Origin: a bacterium
GTDB lineage: Bacteria; Myxococcota; UBA727; JAUIJE01
NCBI GenBank assembly: GCA_030431455.1
Contig: JAUIJE010000014.1
Location: 1 to 64,000, forward strand
Direction: 5' to 3'
Length of the DNA: 64,000 bases
Part shown: positions 1-12,493 of the stretch, piece by piece
Numbering within the stretch: position 1 is the first letter of the stretch
How the letters are laid out: every line of letters starts with the position of its first letter
The notes under the pieces: generated by a model
What the model was told of the DNA's origin: nothing
The model's input: the letters and a program-made list of their open reading frames with translations, nothing else
Databases searched by the model: none
Position numbers and translations under genes: made by a program

Positions 1-590
1 TTGCGCTTCTTTTTCTTCTTTTTGCGGACGATGACCACCTTGGGCGGCGGTTCGGGCGCGGGCTCGGCCGCGGGGGGCGGCGGGGGCGGGGCCTGGGGCG
101 CGGCCGCGGGCTCGGGGGGCTTGAGCGGGGCGAGCGCGATGGGCGCCCCCGGCGCGGGCGACGATTTCTTTTTGGCCCGCACAAAAAGCCGGACGAGCAC
201 GCCGTCGGGGGCGCGTTTTTTGTCCGGCCGGACGAGCACGGTGTTGGTGCCGGTCTCGAGGTCAAACCAGTGGCGCACGGGCAGCGACGTGTACTGCGTG
301 CCCAGCCGCCCGTCGTGTTTGTCGACGAGCTCGGCGCGCAGCTTCACGGTGCGTTTTTTCTTTTTGCCCTGCTGCACCCGCACCAGGTCTTGCTTGCGGG
401 TCTTGACCTTGCCCACCCGCGCGAAGTCGATGGCCAGGCGGTCGCCGTCGTCGGCCACGACCCGCGCGCGCAACGGCTCGGCGGGTTTGACCCAGATGTA
501 TTTTGTGCCCTCGATGTGCACCGGCTGGTGCGTGGTCTCGATCGACACCTGCGCCGGGAGGTTCAACAGGAGGGGCACGAGCACCCACAT
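1..590 (-). CDS. secreted proline/lysine-rich protein, 3' end outside window
   Basis: Reading the minus strand from an ATG at 590 gives an open frame that runs off the left edge (at least 196 residues). It starts with a short hydrophobic segment (MWVLVPLLLNLPAQVS) that looks like an export signal. A basic domain of about 120 residues follows. After that come a Pro/Ala-rich linker (about residues 145-180) and a run of Lys/Arg at the window edge. The Pro-rich linker before a basic stretch resembles other exported or membrane-anchored proteins in this window. I recognise no family. The gene is divergent from the zinc-ribbon/TPR gene at 719, so the 128 bp between them should carry both promoters. 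The open frame and high-GC third positions support it as real; the function is unknown. Confidence 0.6.
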   Translation of the reverse strand, partial: MWVLVPLLLNLPAQVSIETTHQPVHIEGTKYIWVKPAEPLRARVVADDGDRLAIDFARVGKVKTRKQDLVRVQQGKKKKRTVKLRAELVDKHDGRLGTQYTSLPVRHWFDLETGTNTVLVRPDKKRAPDGVLVRLFVRAKKKSSPAPGAPIALAPLKPPEPAAAPQAPPPPPPAAEPAPEPPPKVVIVRKKKKKKR

Positions 591-718
591 GCCGGGCACG
601 CTAGCAGAGAATGCACCCGCGACACGACCGGGCGACCCGAACCGCACGGTCAGGCACGTAAGTTGCCCTGGCCGCGGCTTTGTCCCTATGCTTCCACCGC
701 ACCCCGTCGAGGACAAAC

Positions 719-3700
719 ATGCTGATCACCTGCCCCAGTTGCAGCGCGCAGTACAACGTAGACGACGCTCAAATTCCCCCCCAGGGGGTGAACATCAAGT
801 GCCCGAAATGCCTGCACCAGTTCACGGTGAAATCGCAGGGCGGGGCGGTGCCGTTGCCGGGTGGGCCGGCGCCGTCGGGTGGTGTGCCTTTGCCGGGCGC
901 GGGTGCGCCGTCCGGTGGTGTGCCGTTGCCGGGCGCAGGGGCGCCGTCGGGTGGTGTGCCGTTGCCGGGCGCGGGTGCGCCAGCCGGGGGTGTGCCGTTG
1001 CCGGGCGCGGGTGCGCCAGCCGGGGGTGTGCCGTTGCCGGGCGCGGGTGCGCCGTCGGGTGGTGTGCCTTTGCCGGGCGCGGGTGCGCCGTCGGGGGGCG
1101 TGCCGTTGCCGGGCGCGGGGACCCCTTTGCCCGGTGGTGTGCCGTTGCCGGGATCGGGTGCGGCCGCGGGGGGCGTGCCGTTGCCGGGATCGGGTGCGCC
1201 CGCGGGCGGGGTGCCGTTGCCGGGCGCCGGCGCGTCCCAGGGCGCGATGGACGACATCTTTGGCGGCGGGCCGGCCGACGCCGCGCCCAAGACCGCCCCC
1301 CCGAGCATGGGCGACATCTTTGGCGGCGCCGACAGCCGCGGTCCCGCCCCCGCGCCGGGCCGGGTCGAGGCCCCGCCCCCCACCGCCCCGCCGGGCCGGG
1401 CCGCGAGCCTGTCCGACATCTTTGGCGACGACAAAGAGGGCAGCGGCTCGACGCCCAACAGCCCCTTTCACGGCAACAACAGCGTGCTGCAAGCGGGCGG
1501 TCACGGGGGCAGCCACGTCGGGGACGGCCTGCTCGATTTCATCGACGAGACCGCCCAGCCCACGTCGGCGCCGCGCCAGCTGTTCCGCATCCGCAAACGC
1601 TCGGGCCGCATCATCGGCCCGTACGACGAGGCGACAATCCTCGAGATGTTCCGCAAAGGCGAACTCGGGGGCGCCGAAGAGGCGTCCGCCGACGGCGTGG
1701 GCTGGCGGGCGCTGAGCCAAATCCCGGCCTTCGCCGAGACCATCCAGAACGCGGCTGCAGCGGCATTGTCCGGTCTCGACCTCGACGGGGTCGACCTGCC
1801 CGGTCTGCCCACCGAGGGCGCGGATTTGCCCGGGCTCGTCGGGGGCGGCAACACCGACCTCCCCGGGTTGCGCGGACAAGACGCGGGCCTGCCCGTCCCG
1901 CTCGAGCAGCGGGCGCGGGCCGCGGGCCTGTCCACCGGGCAGCTGCTCGAGGCCGAACGGGCCAAGGAGCGCGCCCAGGCCTCGCTGCGCAAGCGCAAAG
2001 AAAAGTCCAAGGGCCGGCCGCTGATGGTGGCGTTTCTGTTTTTGCTCGTGCTGCTCGTGGGGGCGGGCGTGGCCGTGCAGTACACCACCGACTTTGGGTG
2101 GTTTGGCTACAAGTTCATCCTCGCGCGCATCAACCCCGACGCGCCCCTGCTCGACCCGAAAAAACAACCCATCGAAGAGGCCCCGCCGCCCATCGACTTG
2201 CCGGTGGACCTCAAGCCCGTGCCCGAGCTGCTCGCCGCCGACACCTACAAGGCCTACCGCCTCGGGGCCGAGCAGCAAGGCAAGATCGTGGCCCAGGGCA
2301 AGACCATGCCCAAGATGCCGCCCGACGCCCTCGCCGCCGCGGCCGAACAAGCGCGTTTTTATGCCTACCTGATCCATTTCGAGGACATGCCACTGTTTAA
2401 AAAGCAGTTGGCCGAAGCCCTCGACGCCGCCGGCCCGGGCGAAGACGTGGCCCGGGTCATCGGCAAGGTCGGCCAGCTCTACAGCGAGCGCAAGTGGGAC
2501 GAAGGCATCACCTTCATCAACCCCTTCGCCGACCCCGCCAAGGGGCTCAAAGAGCGCGACCTCGCCGAGGTCTTGTTGTGGCGTGGCATCGGCTTGCTCG
2601 GCAAGCGCAACACCAGCGAAGCGATGAAGGCCGTCGACGAGGCGATGCAGGCCCACATCGACTACACCGCCGCGCGGTACCTCCAGGCGAAAATCCTCAC
2701 CGAGATCGGCAAGCCCGATTACGCCCAGGACTACATCAAGCAGATCCTCGCCGAGGCCCCCGACCACCCCCGGGCCAACCTGCTGATGGGCATCGCCCTC
2801 ACCTACGACCTCGAGACCCGGGCCGAAGGGGAAAAGATGCTCGCCGCCATCGCCAAGGCCGAGAAGGCGTCCGACGCCGCGCCCACCCAACGCGCCGACG
2901 CGTACATGGGCATTGCCCGGCTCGCCCTCGGCGACCGCCGCTGGGACGAGGCGATCACCAACATGAACCGCGCGGTGGAGCTCGTGCCCTCGAGCAAAGA
3001 GGTGCGCGTGGCCCACGGCAACCTCGCCCTGCAGCTCCGGGAGTTCACCAACGCCCGCGAGAGCTTTGAGAAGCTCATCGAGGTCAACCCCAACGACACC
3101 GAAGCCCTCATCGGCTTGGTCCAGGCCAAGATCGGGGCCCGGGACGCCCTTGGTGCCTATTCATTGATGGAAGACGCGGTCAAAGCCCAGCCCAAAAATG
3201 CGCAGCTGGTCTACTGGTTCGGCAAGGCGGCCAAGGAGCTGCTCAAAAACGACCAGGCCCTCAAGCTGTTCACCGACGCCCGCCAGCTCGACCCCAAGCT
3301 CCCCGGCCCCCACGTCGAGCTCATCCAACAACAGATCGACAACGGCAGCCTCAAGGCCGCGCTCAACATGGCCGCCGACGCCCAGGACGCGGTGGACTCG
3401 GGGGACAAAAACCGCATCCGGGTGATGAAGGCCCTCATCTTCATGCGCCAGCGCAGCCACTCCTTGGCCAAACGGGAGCTCGAGGCCGCGATCAAAGAAA
3501 ACCCCGCCAACATCGAAGCCCGCGTCCTCTACGTCGACCACCTGGTGAGCCAAGGCCAGGTCGACAAAGCCCGCGAACAAGCCAAACAAGCGCTGCTCCT
3601 CGACCCCAAAAACCCCCGGGTGATGGCCGCGGACGCCGCGGTGGAGAGCGCGGTGGGCAACAATGAAAAGGCAATCGAACGCCTCGAGGAGGCGACCTCC

Positions 3701-4495
3701 CTCGCCCCCAACGACTACACCCTCTACCTGCGGGCGGCGAGCGCGGCCATCGACCTCGGCGACATCGCCGGGGCCAAGAGCTTCATCGACACCGCGGGCC
3801 AGCTCCAACCCGAAAACCCCGAGGTGCTCAACCTCCGCGGCCAGGTGCTGCGCAGCACCGATCCCAAGACCGCCCGCAACCTCTTCGCCCAGGCCATCGA
3901 ACGCTCCCCCGAGGACCCGCGCCTGCGCTACGAGCTCGGCCTGACCTACACCGGCATGGGCCAGTACCCCGAGGCGGTGGACCTGTTGCAGCAGGCGATC
4001 AAGATCGACCCCGGCTTCGCCGAGGCCTATTTCCAGTTGGGCCGCGCGTACCGCGAGCTCGGCCGCAACCGCGACGCCCAAAAGGCGCTCCGTGAATGTG
4101 CCAAGCTGGACAACGGGCGCAGCGACGCCTGGGTGCAAATCGCCGAGATTCACGCCACCTTGGGCGACTCCAACGCGTCGATTCGAGCCTTCCGCCGGGC
4201 GGTCAAGGCCGACCCCAAAAACCCCGACCCGGTGTGCAAAATGGGCCTCACCCTCGTCGAGCGGCTCGGCGAAAACAAAAAGCACCTCGCCGAGGGGCGC
4301 AAGACATTGCAGAAGTGCGTGAAGCTCGCGCCCCGTCACCCCGAGGCCTACCGCAAGCTCGGCGACGCCTACAAAGACTCGGGGCAGCGGCGCGACGCGA
4401 TCAAATATTACAAAAAGCACGTCGCGGTGAACCCCGAAGCGGTGGACCGCCCCGACGTGTGCGACGCGCTCAAGGCCATGGGCTCGGGCTGCTGA
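719..4495 (+). CDS. zinc-ribbon/GYF/single-TM/TPR-array protein, gliding-machinery-like architecture
   Basis: 1258 residues from the ATG at 719, preceded by GAGGAC; a start at 680 would put residues before the zinc ribbon. Order of parts: MJ0042-type zinc ribbon (CPSC at 5-8, CPKC at 28-31); ten 12-residue GVPLPGAGAPSG-type repeats (about 43-174); three DIFG motifs (about 178, 198, 232); a GYF_2-like domain (about 286-340); one hydrophobic helix (about 435-456); then a long TPR array to the C terminus (about 540-1254). The expected topology is a cytoplasmic N half and a periplasmic TPR half. Zinc ribbon plus GYF plus TM recalls the N terminus of GltJ/AgmX of the Myxococcus Agl-Glt motility complex, whose cytoplasmic part binds polarity regulators. 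Here the outer part is TPR rather than TonB-like, so this is a relative in architecture only. A regulated envelope scaffold is inferred. Confidence 0.85.
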   Translation: MLITCPSCSAQYNVDDAQIPPQGVNIKCPKCLHQFTVKSQGGAVPLPGGPAPSGGVPLPGAGAPSGGVPLPGAGAPSGGVPLPGAGAPAGGVPLPGAGAPAGGVPLPGAGAPSGGVPLPGAGAPSGGVPLPGAGTPLPGGVPLPGSGAAAGGVPLPGSGAPAGGVPLPGAGASQGAMDDIFGGGPADAAPKTAPPSMGDIFGGADSRGPAPAPGRVEAPPPTAPPGRAASLSDIFGDDKEGSGSTPNSPFHGNNSVLQAGGHGGSHVGDGLLDFIDETAQPTSAPRQLFRIRKRSGRIIGPYDEATILEMFRKGELGGAEEASADGVGWRALSQIPAFAETIQNAAAAALSGLDLDGVDLPGLPTEGADLPGLVGGGNTDLPGLRGQDAGLPVPLEQRARAAGLSTGQLLEAERAKERAQASLRKRKEKSKGRPLMVAFLFLLVLLVGAGVAVQYTTDFGWFGYKFILARINPDAPLLDPKKQPIEEAPPPIDLPVDLKPVPELLAADTYKAYRLGAEQQGKIVAQGKTMPKMPPDALAAAAEQARFYAYLIHFEDMPLFKKQLAEALDAAGPGEDVARVIGKVGQLYSERKWDEGITFINPFADPAKGLKERDLAEVLLWRGIGLLGKRNTSEAMKAVDEAMQAHIDYTAARYLQAKILTEIGKPDYAQDYIKQILAEAPDHPRANLLMGIALTYDLETRAEGEKMLAAIAKAEKASDAAPTQRADAYMGIARLALGDRRWDEAITNMNRAVELVPSSKEVRVAHGNLALQLREFTNARESFEKLIEVNPNDTEALIGLVQAKIGARDALGAYSLMEDAVKAQPKNAQLVYWFGKAAKELLKNDQALKLFTDARQLDPKLPGPHVELIQQQIDNGSLKAALNMAADAQDAVDSGDKNRIRVMKALIFMRQRSHSLAKRELEAAIKENPANIEARVLYVDHLVSQGQVDKAREQAKQALLLDPKNPRVMAADAAVESAVGNNEKAIERLEEATSLAPNDYTLYLRAASAAIDLGDIAGAKSFIDTAGQLQPENPEVLNLRGQVLRSTDPKTARNLFAQAIERSPEDPRLRYELGLTYTGMGQYPEAVDLLQQAIKIDPGFAEAYFQLGRAYRELGRNRDAQKALRECAKLDNGRSDAWVQIAEIHATLGDSNASIRAFRRAVKADPKNPDPVCKMGLTLVERLGENKKHLAEGRKTLQKCVKLAPRHPEAYRKLGDAYKDSGQRRDAIKYYKKHVAVNPEAVDRPDVCDALKAMGSGC
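845..1240 (+). repeat. tandem 36-bp repeat encoding GVPLPGAGAPSG units
   Basis: About eleven consecutive units, mostly 36 bp with one of 39 bp, encode a flexible Pro/Gly linker between the zinc ribbon and the DIFG motifs. Neighbouring units are nearly identical at the DNA level (GTGCCGTTGCCGGGCGCGGG recurs), so copy number could change by slippage or recombination without changing frame. Confidence 0.9.
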
Positions 4496-4511
4496 GCGCG
4501 CCCCCCGCGGC

Positions 4512-7500
4512 TCAGTTGCCCGGCATCACCGGGCCGCTGCCCGCGACCCCTTCATAGTGCGCAGACTCGTCCCACCCGCAGTCGAGCAGGTTGCTCGACG
4601 GGTGGGGCCGGGGGTGGCGGAAGACATCCATCACCGGATCGCCGGGGCTGGCCGGCACCCAATCGATGCAAGGGGATTGGGCGCTGAGGCGATAAATGGT
4701 GTTGGGCTCGAACGCCGGGGGCTGGTGGGTGATGGTGGGGTCACCGAGGTTGGGGCCGCCCACGTTGGAGTAGGCGGGGGCGGGGCAGCTGCCGTCGAGG
4801 TCGCTGCTGTCGTCGTTGTTGTGCACGATGAGGCCGCGCAGGGTGATGACGTCGATGTCCGCGTTGCACTCGATGCCCGCAGCGACGTTGTCGTTGGCGC
4901 GGTTGTTGACGATGGTGGAGAAGTGCACGGTGGCTTGGCTCCCCAGCCGCAGCCCGCCGATGTTGCTGTTGTTGGCCCCGTTGTTGTGCACCAGGGTGTT
5001 GGTCACGGTGCTCGGGGTGTTGGCCTGCAGGTCGATGCCCCCGCCGGTGTTGCCCGCGACCACCGCGTTGCGCAGCGTGACCCGGCCCCCGTCGGTGGTG
5101 CGCACCCCGATGCCTTCGGCGGGACCGATCACCACGTGCTCCAGGGTGGCCCAGGCGTCGGCTTCGACGTCGACCACCGCGCCGACGTTGTCGGTGGACA
5201 TGATGTTGAGGTTCTGCACGTGGATGAGTGAGGTGTTGCCCTCGTCTTCGCTCTGGATGGTCATGGTCCCGTCGAGGGTGGCCAGCGCGTTGCCCAGCGG
5301 GCCCACCGCCCCGAGCACCCGCACGTCCCCCGCCACCACCACGTCCCCGACGTATTCGCCGGACGGGAAGTACACCACGTCACCGCTTTCGGCGTCGGCC
5401 ACGTTGGACTCGAGGCAGTTGGACGCGGCCCCGAGGAAATCGCCGAGGATGCCCAAGCTGCAGTTGCCGACGTTGATGATGCGCCCGCTGTCCTTCACGC
5501 ACACGCTGGGCTCGCCCCCGCAGAAGGTGTCGGTGTCGCGTTGGCACGAATCGTTGCAGGCCTCGTCGAAGTTCCCGTCGCCGGGGTCACATTGTTCGCC
5601 GGGTTGGCGGAGACCGTCCCCGCAGCGTTTGGCCACGCACACGGTGAGGCAGTTGCCGTGGTCGGCGTTGAGGTTCTGCGCGTCGCAGGCCTCGTTGGCC
5701 GCTTGGTTGACGAAGCCGTCGCCGCAGAAGGCCAGCGCGCAGTCGATGCAAAAATCCGTGTCGGTGTCGTTCATGTCGTCGCAGGCCTCGACCAACATCT
5801 GTTGGTTGCCCAACGAGGCGACCAAGCCATCGCCGCAGTAGCCGTTCTGGCACATCGACGTGCACGCGGCAGCGTCGTCGTTGGCTTCGCCGTTGTCACA
5901 CTGTTCGTTGGGTTCGACCTCGCCGTTGCCGCACAGGCCACACAAGCTCGCGCCCCCGTTGGCGGGTTGCTCGCACGCCCACCCGGGGGTGGTCGTGCAA
6001 TCGGCGTCGCACCCGTCGTCGTCGATGAGGTTGCCGTCGTCGCACTCCTCTTCGGCGAGGCCGGGCACGTTGGCTTGCAAAATGCCGTCACCGCAGCCGA
6101 GGCAGGGCTGGCCGGGGTCGGGGCAGACGTAGCCCGGCTCCAGCATACACGTCGACGAACACCCGTCCCCGTCCTCGGTGTTGAAGTCGTCGCACTGTTC
6201 GCCGGGGCCGCGTTGGCCGTTGCCGCACCCGCCCTCGAGCACACAGATGGAGGGCTGGCCCATGCACAACCAGCCCGGTTCTTGCTGACACAACGACGAG
6301 CACCCGTCGTCGTTGGTCTGGTTCTGGTCGTCGCAGGTCTCGACCCCCATCTTGATCGAACCGTCCCCGCACCGGGCACACAACGACGCGCCCCCGGGCG
6401 GCGTGACACAGACAAACCCAGGTTCGATGGCACAGCCGGCCGAGCAGCCGTCCGAGGACGAGCTGTTCCCGTCGTCGCAGGCCTCGTCGGCTTCGACCAG
6501 GCCGTCGCCGCAGATGTAGCATTGGCTCGGGCCGGGCTCGTCGTCGACGCAGGTGTACCCGGGCTCGGGTTGGCAGCTGTCGTCACAGCCGTCGCCGGGG
6601 TTGGCGTTGCCGTCGTCACACGTCTCGAACGGCGCGGTGACCACCCCGTCGCCGCACCGCCGGCACAACGAGGGCTGCCCGGTGCACACGTAGCCGGCCT
6701 CGATGGCGCAGGCCACCGAACAGCCGTCGCCGGACACGGTGTTGCCGTCGTCGCAGAACTCCCCGCCCACCAGGTGCCCGTCCCCGCACGCGGTGGTGCA
6801 CATCGAGGGCTCCTCATCGTCACAGGTCCAGTACGTCTCCACCGCGCACATCGTCGAGCAGCCATCGTTGTTGGTGAGGTTGGCGTCGTCGCACGCCTCG
6901 TCCCCCCGCACCAACCCGTCGCCACAGTTGGCGTCACACACCGAGGGCGTGACCGTGACGTCGCAGGCGAAGCCGGTCTCGATGGCGCAGAACGCGCTGC
7001 AGCCATCGAGGGGTTCTGCGTTGCCGTCGTCGCAGCTCTCCGGGCCCACCACCGCGCCGTCTCCGCACAGGCCGGTGCACGGCGCGCCCTCCACCGGGCA
7101 GCTCCAGCCCGCTTCGGGGGCGCAGCCCGCGTCGCACCCGTCGCCGGGGCTGGTGTTGCCGTCGTCGCAGCCTTCGCCGCCCCCGACCAGACCATCGCCG
7201 CACACGTCGGGGAAACACAAATCGGTGGGTGCGCCGGTGCAGGTGAAGCCCACGTCCTCGGCGCAGGCGGTGCAGCCCGTGACCGCGGCCGCGCCGGGGT
7301 CACAGGTCTCGGCCCCGGCGACGATGCCGTCCCCGCACGTGGTCTGGCACGAGCCCTGGCCGTCGCACATCCACCCGGGCTCGACCTGGCAGCTGCCGCT
7401 GCAGCCGTCGCCGGGGGTGGTGTTGCCGTCGTCGCAGGCTTCGCCCACCGAGGGCCGCAGGGTGCCGTCGCCGCACTCGGCCACGCATTGGCTGGCCCCG

Positions 7501-9059
7501 GACCCGTCGTCAATGCAACTGTATCCACTGTCCACCCGGCAGGCGGAGCAGCCATCGCCGTCCTGGGTGTTGCCGTCGTCGCACTCTTCGGGGGCGTCGA
7601 GGGCGCCATCGCCGCACGCGGTGCACACGCTGGGTGAGCCGAAGCAGGCAAAGCCAAACTCCGGCCGGCATTGGTCCGAACAGCCGTCCCCGTTGGTCAG
7701 GTCACCGTCGTCACACCCCTCCAAGCCCTCGAGCACGCCGTTGCCGCAGTCGCTGGGCTCCACCGTGCAGGCCGCGCTGCAGCCGTCCCCGGGCCAGAGG
7801 TTGCCGTCGTCGCACGCCTCGGGGGCGATGACCTCGCCGTCGCCGCACACCGGGGTGCACCCGGCGGGCGCGCATTTGTAGCCCGGCTCGGTGGCGCACA
7901 CCGCCGAGCAGCCGTCGCCGCTGTCGGTGTTGCCGTCCTCACAGCTCTCCACCCCCATCACGAACACGCCGTCGCCACACACCGTGGCGCACACGCTGGT
8001 GCCCCCCGCGTCGTCGACACACAGGTAGCCGTCCTCGGTGTCGCAGGTGTCGCTGCACCCGTCGCCGGGCTGGTTGTTGCCGTCGTCGCAGACCTCGTTG
8101 CCGGCCCGGACCCCGTCGCCACAGGGGGTGGTGCACACGCTGGGCTCGCCCTCGCAGGTGTAGGGGTCTTCCACCCGGCAGCTCGCGCCACAGCCGTCGC
8201 CGGCCGCGCTGTTGCCGTCGTCGCATTGTTCGTTGACCTCGATGCGCCCGTTGCCGCAGGCGAAGCACACGCTCGGCTCCCCTTGGCATTGGTAGCCCTC
8301 GTCTTTGACGCAGTTGTCGCTGCACCCGTCGTCGTTGACGAGGTTGCCGTCATCGCACTCTTCGAGCTCGAGGATGAGCCCGTCCCCGCACCCGGGCAGA
8401 CACTGGCTGGGCGAGCCGGTGCAGGTCCAGCCCGCCTCCACCGTACAGCCCGAACAGCCATCGAGGATGTCGACGTTGCCGTCGTCGCACTCTTCCATTC
8501 CCACCCGGATGCCGTCGCCGCAGTTGGGGCCGCACACCGTGGGCTCGGCCGAGTTGCACAACCAACCCGCCTCAAAGGTGCCAAGCGACGAGCAGCCGTC
8601 GCCGTCCTCCACGTTGCCGTCGTCACAATCCTCGATCCCCCGCGCGATGAGGCCGTCCCCGACCAGGGCCGGGGCCCCCATCGCGACCTGGACCTCGACG
8701 AGCTCCCCGAGCACGGGGAGCGCGTCCACCGCGCCGGAGCTGACCACCGCCCCGGCCATGAGCCCGTCGACCCGGATGCGCACCGAGGACCCCGCGAGCT
8801 CGTCGTCGACCACCACCGTGACCGACTCCTGGGAGCCGAGGGCCGGGCCCGCGGAGTCCGGGACCCGCTGGGGCGCGACCACCAACGCGCCCTCTTGCAG
8901 CACCCAGACCTCGACCTGGTTCATCTCGATCACCCCCGACACCACCGTGACCCGCAGCCGGGTGGTGTCGCTGAGGGGGTCGCAGGTGCCGCAGCCGGCG
9001 AGGGCGCCGAGCAACGTCACCAGGGCGAGACCGCGCGGCAGCCGGGGCGAACCGATCAT
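4512..9059 (-). CDS. giant lipoprotein with 24 DUF4215 Cys-rich repeats and C-terminal beta-helix
   Basis: 1515 residues. The start at 9059 overlaps the stop of the upstream gene (ATGA) and gives a lipoprotein signal ending LLGALAGC. After about 90 residues there are 24 units beginning CGDG or CGNG and containing E-x-CDDGN and DGCS. This is the Myxococcus cysteine-rich repeat (DUF4215), 40-50 residues each and probably disulfide-bonded. From about residue 1190 the sequence changes to a parallel beta-helix-like domain with short repeating strands and asparagine turns (for example [19 protein letters not shown]), as in pectate-lyase-fold surface proteins. A long cell-surface stalk bearing a carbohydrate-binding or adhesive tip is inferred. 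It is the last gene of the run kinase (11424), TPR protein (9745), this lipoprotein, and ends convergently 16 bp from the TPR-array gene. Confidence 0.9.
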   Translation of the reverse strand: MIGSPRLPRGLALVTLLGALAGCGTCDPLSDTTRLRVTVVSGVIEMNQVEVWVLQEGALVVAPQRVPDSAGPALGSQESVTVVVDDELAGSSVRIRVDGLMAGAVVSSGAVDALPVLGELVEVQVAMGAPALVGDGLIARGIEDCDDGNVEDGDGCSSLGTFEAGWLCNSAEPTVCGPNCGDGIRVGMEECDDGNVDILDGCSGCTVEAGWTCTGSPSQCLPGCGDGLILELEECDDGNLVNDDGCSDNCVKDEGYQCQGEPSVCFACGNGRIEVNEQCDDGNSAAGDGCGASCRVEDPYTCEGEPSVCTTPCGDGVRAGNEVCDDGNNQPGDGCSDTCDTEDGYLCVDDAGGTSVCATVCGDGVFVMGVESCEDGNTDSGDGCSAVCATEPGYKCAPAGCTPVCGDGEVIAPEACDDGNLWPGDGCSAACTVEPSDCGNGVLEGLEGCDDGDLTNGDGCSDQCRPEFGFACFGSPSVCTACGDGALDAPEECDDGNTQDGDGCSACRVDSGYSCIDDGSGASQCVAECGDGTLRPSVGEACDDGNTTPGDGCSGSCQVEPGWMCDGQGSCQTTCGDGIVAGAETCDPGAAAVTGCTACAEDVGFTCTGAPTDLCFPDVCGDGLVGGGEGCDDGNTSPGDGCDAGCAPEAGWSCPVEGAPCTGLCGDGAVVGPESCDDGNAEPLDGCSAFCAIETGFACDVTVTPSVCDANCGDGLVRGDEACDDANLTNNDGCSTMCAVETYWTCDDEEPSMCTTACGDGHLVGGEFCDDGNTVSGDGCSVACAIEAGYVCTGQPSLCRRCGDGVVTAPFETCDDGNANPGDGCDDSCQPEPGYTCVDDEPGPSQCYICGDGLVEADEACDDGNSSSSDGCSAGCAIEPGFVCVTPPGGASLCARCGDGSIKMGVETCDDQNQTNDDGCSSLCQQEPGWLCMGQPSICVLEGGCGNGQRGPGEQCDDFNTEDGDGCSSTCMLEPGYVCPDPGQPCLGCGDGILQANVPGLAEEECDDGNLIDDDGCDADCTTTPGWACEQPANGGASLCGLCGNGEVEPNEQCDNGEANDDAAACTSMCQNGYCGDGLVASLGNQQMLVEACDDMNDTDTDFCIDCALAFCGDGFVNQAANEACDAQNLNADHGNCLTVCVAKRCGDGLRQPGEQCDPGDGNFDEACNDSCQRDTDTFCGGEPSVCVKDSGRIINVGNCSLGILGDFLGAASNCLESNVADAESGDVVYFPSGEYVGDVVVAGDVRVLGAVGPLGNALATLDGTMTIQSEDEGNTSLIHVQNLNIMSTDNVGAVVDVEADAWATLEHVVIGPAEGIGVRTTDGGRVTLRNAVVAGNTGGGIDLQANTPSTVTNTLVHNNGANNSNIGGLRLGSQATVHFSTIVNNRANDNVAAGIECNADIDVITLRGLIVHNNDDSSDLDGSCPAPAYSNVGGPNLGDPTITHQPPAFEPNTIYRLSAQSPCIDWVPASPGDPVMDVFRHPRPHPSSNLLDCGWDESAHYEGVAGSGPVMPGN

Positions 9060-9745
9060 GGCGTGCTCCCGGTGCGGCCGTCGACGTACCCGAGCGAACC
9101 TTGGCTGGCGAGGCTGTCGGAATAGGCCAGCACCCCCGCGGTGGTGCCGCCCGCGGCCGCGCCCACCACCGCCACCGCGGCCGCGGCCAGGCCAATGCCG
9201 ATGGAGGGCCAAAACCACCATTGGCCGGTCAAGCTCGACCGCTGGGCCTCGGCTTCTTCTTCGGCCCGGCGGCGGTCCTCCTCGGCGAGGCGGGCCGCGT
9301 TTTGGGCCGCCTTGGCCTTGGCTTGTTCTTTCTCCGCCGCCGCGGCGGCGGCGGCGGCGTCTTGTTGGGCCTTCTCCGCGTCCCGCTGGGCGCGCTGGGC
9401 CTCGGCCCGCGAATCGGCCTCGAGGATGAACTCTTGCACGATGCCGTAGTTGGGCGCGTCTTCGTTGTCCTTGAGGTAGGCGCGGTAATACTCGCCTGCG
9501 GAATCGTACTCCTCGAGCTGGAAATGACATTGGGCGATGTTGAACAAGAACGCCTTGAGGGGGAGCGTCTCGTAGGCGCGGGCGAACTTGGCCTGGGCCT
9601 CGCGGTACTTGCCCGCCGCGTACAGCTCTTCGCCCTCGTCGTAGAACGCCCGGGCCCGCTGCTTGGTCGCGGGGTTGTCCTCCGCCGCGGCCACGCCCAG
9701 GGGGACAAACAACAGCGCCGCGGTCAACAGCCATTTCATTGACAT
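9056..9745 (-). CDS. exported TPR / coiled-coil membrane protein
   Basis: 229 residues from the ATG at 9745; an ATG at 9739 (MKWLL) is also possible. It has a signal peptide ending near GVAAA, a TPR-like segment (about 30-105, with the [17 protein letters not shown] helix pair), a long charged Ala/Glu/Lys/Arg coiled coil (about 112-168) and a C-terminal hydrophobic helix (about 175-203, [15 protein letters not shown]). This TPR plus coiled coil plus TM layout is common beside Ser/Thr kinase genes in Myxococcota and is usually uncharacterised. Its stop overlaps the start of the DUF4215 lipoprotein (ATGA), so the two are probably translated together. A copy of the interspersed CAATGTCAATG motif covers its start codon (9737-9747). 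Confidence 0.85.
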   Translation of the reverse strand: MSMKWLLTAALLFVPLGVAAAEDNPATKQRARAFYDEGEELYAAGKYREAQAKFARAYETLPLKAFLFNIAQCHFQLEEYDSAGEYYRAYLKDNEDAPNYGIVQEFILEADSRAEAQRAQRDAEKAQQDAAAAAAAAEKEQAKAKAAQNAARLAEEDRRRAEEEAEAQRSSLTGQWWFWPSIGIGLAAAAVAVVGAAAGGTTAGVLAYSDSLASQGSLGYVDGRTGSTP

Positions 9746-9777
9746 TGTCTTTCTTGGCCCGGCGGTCGCCGGCGCCA

Positions 9778-11424
<1,647 letters not shown>

Positions 11425-11721
11425 AGGGCATTCACACTGTCTACGCGGCGCGAACGGGGTCGCGATCCTGATTCTGCAGCGAAACCCGGGCCAACGCCCA
11501 GCGCGGACAAAAATGTGTCCGATCCCTGACGGGGCGCCGGGGCCGGTCCGGGGCCGGCGCGGGTCTGCGATCTAGACACATCAACAGTGTGCCGCAGAAC
11601 GGCAATTCTGCGCACCTTTTGCCACTGTCTGGTCCACGACCACATCACCCTACAACCCCATCCCCCTCCCACCTCTCCCTTCCCGCTTGCGGCCCACGCC
11701 GGTTTTGAGAAAGCATCCCGC
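11425..11721. other. divergent intergenic region (297 bp)
   Basis: This is the longest gap in the window. It separates the kinase run (leftward) from the cyclophilin gene (rightward) and must hold both promoters. It contains a short GC-rich direct repeat (CCGGGGCCGG twice, near 11537) and a weak match to the interspersed motif (AAATGTGTCCG at 11505). No clear sigma-70 boxes, RNA gene or hairpin was seen. Confidence 0.5.
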
Positions 11722-12447
11722 ATGACTTCGCGAAGCTTGTTGTTTGCCGCTTTCCTTCTCCCCCTCTCGGTCGTGACATCCCAAAGCGCACTGGCGCAGG
11801 GCGAGACCCCCGCCGCCGAGAAAAAGCCCGCCCCCGCGCCGGCGAAAAAGCCCGCCCCCGCGCCGGCGAAAAAGCCCGCCCCCGCGCCCGCGCCGGCGGA
11901 GGACAAAAAGCCCGACGAGCCCAACCCCAACCCGGTGGTGGTGATCGAGACCAGCGCCGGGCCCATCGAGGTCGAGCTGTTCCAGGACAAGGCGCCCAAG
12001 TCGGTGCAGAACTTCCTGACCTACATGAACGCCAAGCACTACGACGGCACCGTGTTCCACCGCGTCATCCGCGACTTCATGATCCAGGGCGGGGGCTACG
12101 ACCAGAACTACGAGCGCAAACCCACCCGGGACCCGATCGAAAACGAAGCCGGCAACGGCCTCAAAAATACCCGGGGCACCCTCGCCGCCGCCCGCACCCG
12201 CGTCGTCGATTCCGCCACCGCCCAGTGGTACATCAACGTGCGCGACAACCCCCACCTCGACCACACCTCCAACGACAGCGTCGGCTTTGGCTATGCGGTG
12301 TTCGGCCAGGTGCTCGGCGACGGCATGAACGTCGTCGACAAAATCGCCAACAGCCCCACCGGCGCGTGCGGCACCAAGATCAAACACGACTGCCCCGAGA
12401 CCCCGGTGGTGATCACCGCGGTGCACGCAAAAGAGACCGCGCCCTGA
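11722..12447 (+). CDS. exported cyclophilin-type peptidyl-prolyl isomerase
   Basis: 241 residues. The ATG at 11722 gives a clean signal peptide ([20 protein letters not shown], cleavage near ALA-QG). A low-complexity linker with KKPAPAPA three times (about 34-60) precedes a cyclophilin domain (about 75-238). Motifs are [14 protein letters not shown] (active-site Arg and Phe-x-x-Gln), a GTLAAARTR segment and [12 protein letters not shown]. It should catalyse proline isomerisation in periplasmic or secreted proteins, like PpiA. Two Cys in the C-terminal loop (CGTKIKHDC) may form a disulfide. The tandem KKPAPAPA codons are near-identical repeats. Confidence 0.92.
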   Translation: MTSRSLLFAAFLLPLSVVTSQSALAQGETPAAEKKPAPAPAKKPAPAPAKKPAPAPAPAEDKKPDEPNPNPVVVIETSAGPIEVELFQDKAPKSVQNFLTYMNAKHYDGTVFHRVIRDFMIQGGGYDQNYERKPTRDPIENEAGNGLKNTRGTLAAARTRVVDSATAQWYINVRDNPHLDHTSNDSVGFGYAVFGQVLGDGMNVVDKIANSPTGACGTKIKHDCPETPVVITAVHAKETAP

Positions 12448-12493
12448 GCCCGGGGCCTTTTCTTGCGCGCCGTGTCATGCAAGACGGCCGGCC

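Noticed and set aside
1..2400. 799-codon plus-strand frame starting at base 1
   Set aside because: It shadows the minus-strand gene (1-590) and then the TPR gene in another frame; it has no coherent domain.
5541..7637. Long open frame (698 codons) on the plus strand opposite the DUF4215 repeats
   Set aside because: It mirrors the repeats of the minus-strand gene, has no start signal or domain, and arises because GC-rich repeats lack stop codons on the other strand.
6000..8600. Regular spacing of similar sequences looked like a CRISPR array
   Set aside because: Units are 120-150 bp, in frame, and encode DUF4215 repeats; neither constant short repeats nor unique spacers are present, and no cas genes.
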